From positions 4,216,001-4,280,000 of the forward strand of contig WWBZ02000033.1 of assembly GCA_011503125.2 (NCBI GenBank): a DNA stretch of 64,000 nucleotides. Reading direction: 5' to 3'. The position numbers and the translations under genes were made by a program. The stretch is from Botryosphaeria dothidea (taxonomy: Eukaryota > Ascomycota > Dothideomycetes > Botryosphaeriales > Botryosphaeriaceae). Positions 60,190 to 64,000 of the stretch are shown one piece after another. The first letter of the stretch is position 1; every line of letters starts with the position of its first letter. The notes beneath the pieces were generated by a model. It saw nothing but the letters and a program-made list of their open reading frames with translations, ran no database searches and was not told where the DNA came from.

Positions 60190-60856
60190 CAGTGCTAGGA
60201 CAAAAGTTCTCGCGCGGGCGCTTCCGAAGCGATAACCCTCGTACTCCATTAATTCACTGATTCTTAACGCATGCTTCCTAGCTCTTATACTAAGTTATTT
60301 TTAAGTTAAAATTCAGTAAGAAGAAGGATGCTAGTATTATTTCTTTACTAATACTTGGTATACTAGCCCTCTGCTGCGATAACTACCTAATATAGAGTTA
60401 AATAAAGATTATAGCAAAGTCTCCCATGCTTCCCGTAATGCTTCTCCCAGCTTCTCTCTAACAAAATTTACTAATCCGGTTAAGTATTTAAGCTCTAGAT
60501 ATAGCTCTAATGCCTTAGACTTCAAATAAAACCAGATATATTTAATTAGATTTAAATACGGGCTATAAGGTGGCTAATCTAATAGATTTATCCGTATTCT
60601 TTCAAACTATTCCCTAACTTTTATTATAGTATAAATTAGAGTATTATCCTATATAAAAGTTATACCTCTTCTATATACTTTTGGTATATTTTCCTCGAGA
60701 ACCTTAAGATAGGAGTTAGCTAAATAGCTACCTCTCTGTAATGAACGGACCTTAAAGGGCGGAGAGACGAGGTAACGAAGCCGGTAAAGGTAGTAGGGGT
60801 AAAGCAATGCCGAAGTATAAGGGTGTAGTTCAAAGGGCGAGGGTACGAGGTGCGAG

Positions 60857-60888
60857 AGACGAGGGACGAGGGACGAGGGACGAGGGAG
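60857..60888. repeat. 7-bp minisatellite (gagggac)n inside the Tc1/mariner element
   Basis: About four copies of gagggac in a row. It lies between the two halves of the transposase remnant and interrupts its expected order, so it may belong to an insertion. Confidence 0.7.
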
Positions 60889-61826
60889 GCAAGCAAGGTC
60901 TAATTTAAGGCGTACCAAGTTGTACGCGAGGAATACTCATTGCTAGACTAAAGAACTAACTACAAAGTAGAGGGGCGAGCTTTATATATATAAAGAACGA
61001 ACTAAAATACTAGCTTCCTAATTTGTAAGCAGGTAAGTCTAGATCCGGATTTTGAATTAACGAAGGTAAACAAGTAAGGGGTCTATATAAGCCACGTTTA
61101 TGACACTCTCTTAGCTAAAGGATTACGTACTATTACGTATAAAGGAGAGCTTCCTCGTAAGCTAGAAAAGCCTACCTATACTATAATAGATATATTTATT
61201 CCTTTTTTATATAGTTGGACTATTTGGAGGTCCTATTTTTGGCTAGGAGTGCGAAAGCACTACTCTCTTTTTTGGCCCTTTCCTCGCTCTATAGAGCACT
61301 TATCTAACCAGATAATTTTCTTCTATTACGTCTCGGTCCAGTCTATATGCTTAAGTGCCCAGGTAAGTCGGATAGTAGCATGCTCCTCCGTAAGTTCCGG
61401 GTGGCTAGCTACGCGTTATTTCTTAATGTTGTAGGTGTCCAAGAGTTGAGAGATGGTCCGGTCATGGTAGGTTATACCTATGACTTCCCAGACCTCTTAG
61501 TACGTGAATTTTAAGTTAGCTCGCACCACGCGTAGAATATATCGCTTATCGGTTTCTAAAAGACATTTTGGCCGGCTAGTCCGTAATTAGGAGCGCCCTT
61601 CGTTGCGTAATAGCGCGAGCTGCATAGTAGAGCGTACCGAAGATTTAGGCACGCCTAGGTGCCTCTAGAACCAGGTAGGCTTCTTGCCAAGAGCCTTACA
61701 GGCAAGTAAAATTCGTCGCTAATATGGAGATTAGTGTTGATTGAGAGTATATGTGCCAAAGAGCTCTTTGAGAAGAGTGCGTTGTGGTGCCATTTTGGTG
61801 GTGCGAAGATTGGAAGTGTGGGCGCT

Positions 61827-61850
61827 CGAGACGCGTTTTGACGCGTCTCG
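61827..61850. repeat. 10-bp perfect hairpin near the transposon end
   Basis: CGAGACGCGT, loop TTTG, ACGCGTCTCG. It lies just inside the right terminal repeat of the Tc1/mariner element. Confidence 0.85.
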
Positions 61851-61883
61851 CTTAATCACGCGAGAACTTTTGTCAAGTGATTG

Positions 61884-62327
61884 TATGTTTAGTGTCCGAA
61901 GCCAACACGAGAAAATCGCTTTACTCAAGCTAGCTACAAAGATGTACAATAGGAGTTACAGTTACAAAAACCTACTTTAGACCTACATCCCATCATCCCG
62001 GATGGTCTCGTTGATCATACGAGGTATTATTTGTTCCTAAGCTCTTATGTTCGGCATTCGGCATACCGAGGCCGAACACGAAGGGTCGAAAGCGAGAAAG
62101 CAAGTTTAATCCCTAGCTTACTTTCTTCTTGCTAGTTACTTGCTAAGCTCTTCTTACTACTTGCTTGCCAAGCTCTTCTTAGTTCTTTAGTCTTTGAACT
62201 TACGGAACTAACCTTTCCAAGATCCGTTAACGTAGTTTATCATCGAGTCGGACACATCATCGAGTCGGACAAGATTTCGAACACCACAACTTCAAATCGC
62301 CACAACTCCACGAAAAACACATTAAAG
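61884..62327. other. Spacer between two transposons
   Basis: Contains short inverted words such as gttcggc ... gccgaac (62050-62077) and tandem-like gcttgcc/agctcttctta phrases (about 62140-62180). It may include the 3' end and terminal repeat of the pogo-type element, which I cannot define. Confidence 0.4.
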
Positions 62328-63992
62328 TTACTCGTTCGAGTCGGAATCCGAAGAACTATTTACATCCTTAGCCTCTGGGCATGTTCTTGCATTGTGGCCG
62401 GCCTTGCGACAGATGCTACAGAGTCGCGCACCCGTTTTGCGACGTTTCGGTGACCCCTCCCCCACATCTTCATCAGGGCCTTCCTGCTCAACAACGCCCT
62501 TTTGAACTAAGAGCCGGCTAGCTTCCTTGCCAGTAAGAGGCCCTGAATCTTGTAATCGGGTCCTTTTAGCCCGCCGGCGCTTTGAGAGAGCCTCATTAGC
62601 CTCTCGAAGTGCCTTGACCTCGCTAGTTAAAAGCGTTAGCTGGTGGCTATTTGCTACTATAGCCTTTGCTAACTGGTCGATAGAATTTAGAATTGGCGTT
62701 GGAGAGCTTCCCTGATGTCGAGCTACCTGATTCTTAATTAAAGTTGACTGCGAGATAGCTTCGGTGGCGGTCTACGGTGTCTAAGAGACCCAAGGTTAGG
62801 GTAGGCCGTCGGAGCTTCCAGAAGGCGTTGGTGTCCGCAACTTAACATCTAGCTTCGAAAGTACGGCATCTGGATTAAAAGGAACTAGGCCAGTGCCTCG
62901 AAAACCGCCTTCGATATTTTGTTTGGTAAAAATTACTTCGAAGGTGGTTTTAAACGCAGGGAGGAAGTCGTCCTTTGTAATATGCGTAACGTTGGCCCGA
63001 GCGAGAAACGAAATCTTAGTACCATACGCCTTCTTTAACGGTCCAAAAATACCAACATCGAGAGGCTGGGTTAGATGCGAAGAATGAGCAGGTAGACAGA
63101 GCGGAACGATGTTGTATTCTTTGCAGTATTTGTCAAATTCGGCGTTAATGTGGCTCTCATGGCCATCCAGTACTAGCATCCGCCACCGACCCTTCCGGCG
63201 GGTTTTAGTGTGCTAATCAAAGTGCTGAAGCCAGTCGAGACCGGTCTTATGATTAGTCTAGCCGTTCTGGGTTGTTTTGATTACCCATTTGGCCGGAACG
63301 TGGCCGCCAGAGTACCAGGCGGCAAGGTGGAATCGGCCTACGATGCAGAGAAAAGGCGGCACTACGAAACCATCTGCCGCAACGCTGCAAAGTGCCGTTG
63401 CCCATTCTCGGTTGCCTGGCTGAATAGTCTTTGGCTTACCGACCCGGTCGGAGCGCGTAACAACCATTCCAGGCCGAATCATGCCCATCATAAAGCCTGT
63501 TTCATCAAAGTTGTAGAAATCGCAGTCTTGGATGCCGTACTTCGTGCGCATATTGGCGACTAGAGAGAACCACGCGCTTAACGCGTCAGGATCTTCTTAC
63601 AAGGCCCTCTGGTAGTCGTAGGCGCGAGAGAAACGCGTGCGGAGCTCTGGTCGTCGTGTAATAAAGCGGTCGGTCCAGCACTTTCCGACGCGTCGCGCGT
63701 TACGCTTTGCCGTCAACAAATTCGCGATATCTTCAACGTCAGCCCTCCGAGGCGAAAATCCTCGGGAATCTAGATCAAGGATGTATTGAACAATTGCCTC
63801 CTCCTCTGCAGTCGTTAGAGTCGACCGCCCGTTGCGAGTATCCGCCCTTGGAGTCCTACCAGCCAATCTGTCACTGAGTGTACTCCGAGGAACATCGTAG
63901 AGCTCAACAAGCCGTCGCAAAGTTAATTGGGGTGTCGTTCGCTTCGCCTCGATCGCAAGAATAATGCGAGACTTAAGAGTAAGAACCTGCAT
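62328..63992 (-). pseudogene. pogo/Fot-type DDE transposase with six nonsense codons
   Basis: One continuous minus-strand frame of 555 codons from ATG 63992. Layout: HTH (LTLRRLVELYDVPRSTLSDR), CENP-B-like region (NLLTAKRNARRVGKCWTDRF), DDE catalytic part (FYNFDETGF, RMLVLDGHESH, LTQPLDVGIFGPLKKAY) and a C-terminal CCHC knuckle CSICRKAGHNARTC. Six in-frame stops, lowest coordinates 63597, 63258, 63213, 62796, 62781 and 62772, are TAA or TAG and each can come from CAA/CAG or TGG by one C-to-T change on either strand. Apart from these the frame is intact, so decay is recent or light. The 5' terminal repeat would lie beyond the window end. Confidence 0.88.
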
Positions 63993-64000
63993 CGTTGTGG

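Larger units (their letters stand above)
60190..61883 (-). mobile_element. Tc1/mariner-family transposon, RIP-decayed
   Basis: Ends: left CAGTGCTAGG then ACAAAAGTTCTCGCG (60190-60214); right CGCGAGAACTTTTGT then CAAGTGATTG (61859-61883). They form 25-bp terminal inverted repeats with the inner 16 bp perfect, and TA flanks both ends, the expected target duplication. The 1694-bp body encodes, on the minus strand, a broken transposase. It runs from MAPQRTLLKELFGTYTLN near 61786 to SYLKVLEENIPKVYRRGITF near 60700, then a PPYSP..LN..K.IW segment near 60570 that matches the family's PPYSPDLNPIExxW. Stops are frequent and AT-rich as after RIP. Confidence 0.85.

Overview
The window is nuclear DNA of a filamentous ascomycete (Pezizomycotina). 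The genes carry many 45-90 nt GT-AG introns with CTRAC-type branch sites. The gene families are typical of such fungi: NACHT/ankyrin, Goodbye-type and DUF7708-type STAND proteins, SAT4-type 7TM proteins, cutinase and GH10 xylanase. Repeats show C-to-T decay of the kind left by repeat-induced point mutation (RIP). Cutinase, xylanase, a secreted Asp-box propeller and secreted esterases suggest life on plant material. Exon boundaries were deduced by hand from splice consensus and reading phase; most multi-exon models close in frame.

Layout. 0-9.5 kb: a NACHT-ankyrin protein with an in-frame stop in its ankyrin tail, a small Cys-tailed protein, a 2EXR/DUF7730-like protein and an ankyrin protein. 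9.7-14.7 kb: two secreted proteins of unknown function and a GPI-type surface protein. 15-22.6 kb: an isochorismatase-like hydrolase behind a (CAA)22 leader, a sugar transporter divergent from an FAD oxidoreductase, and a protein kinase with a Cys/His tail. 25.4-36.7 kb: a SAT4-type 7TM protein, then a carboxylesterase, a cutinase, an Asp-box propeller and a CocE/NonD-type hydrolase, the last with a frameshift. 37.5-43 kb: a DUF7708-type protein (frame break) and a large AAA+ ATPase. 44-49.3 kb: GH10 xylanase, a degenerate minus-strand coding region, a secreted cupin and a secreted TAP-type alpha/beta hydrolase. 49.7-51.5 kb: RIP-decayed AT-rich DNA and a HET-domain remnant. 52.1-56.7 kb: a 1476-residue Goodbye-type STAND protein with TPR-like repeats. 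56.7-64 kb: gene-poor DNA, a complete but decayed Tc1/mariner element with terminal repeats, and a pogo/Fot-type transposase whose six stops all fit C-to-T change.

Two themes emerge. One is a set of secreted or wall-degrading enzymes (27-49 kb) likely used on plant polymers. The other is a set of STAND/HET-type genes (0-4.6, 37.5-39, 51-56.7 kb), the fungal counterparts of NLR immune and incompatibility receptors. Several of these are damaged or sit beside transposons, as expected of fast-turnover self/non-self loci. No RNA genes or CRISPR arrays were found.
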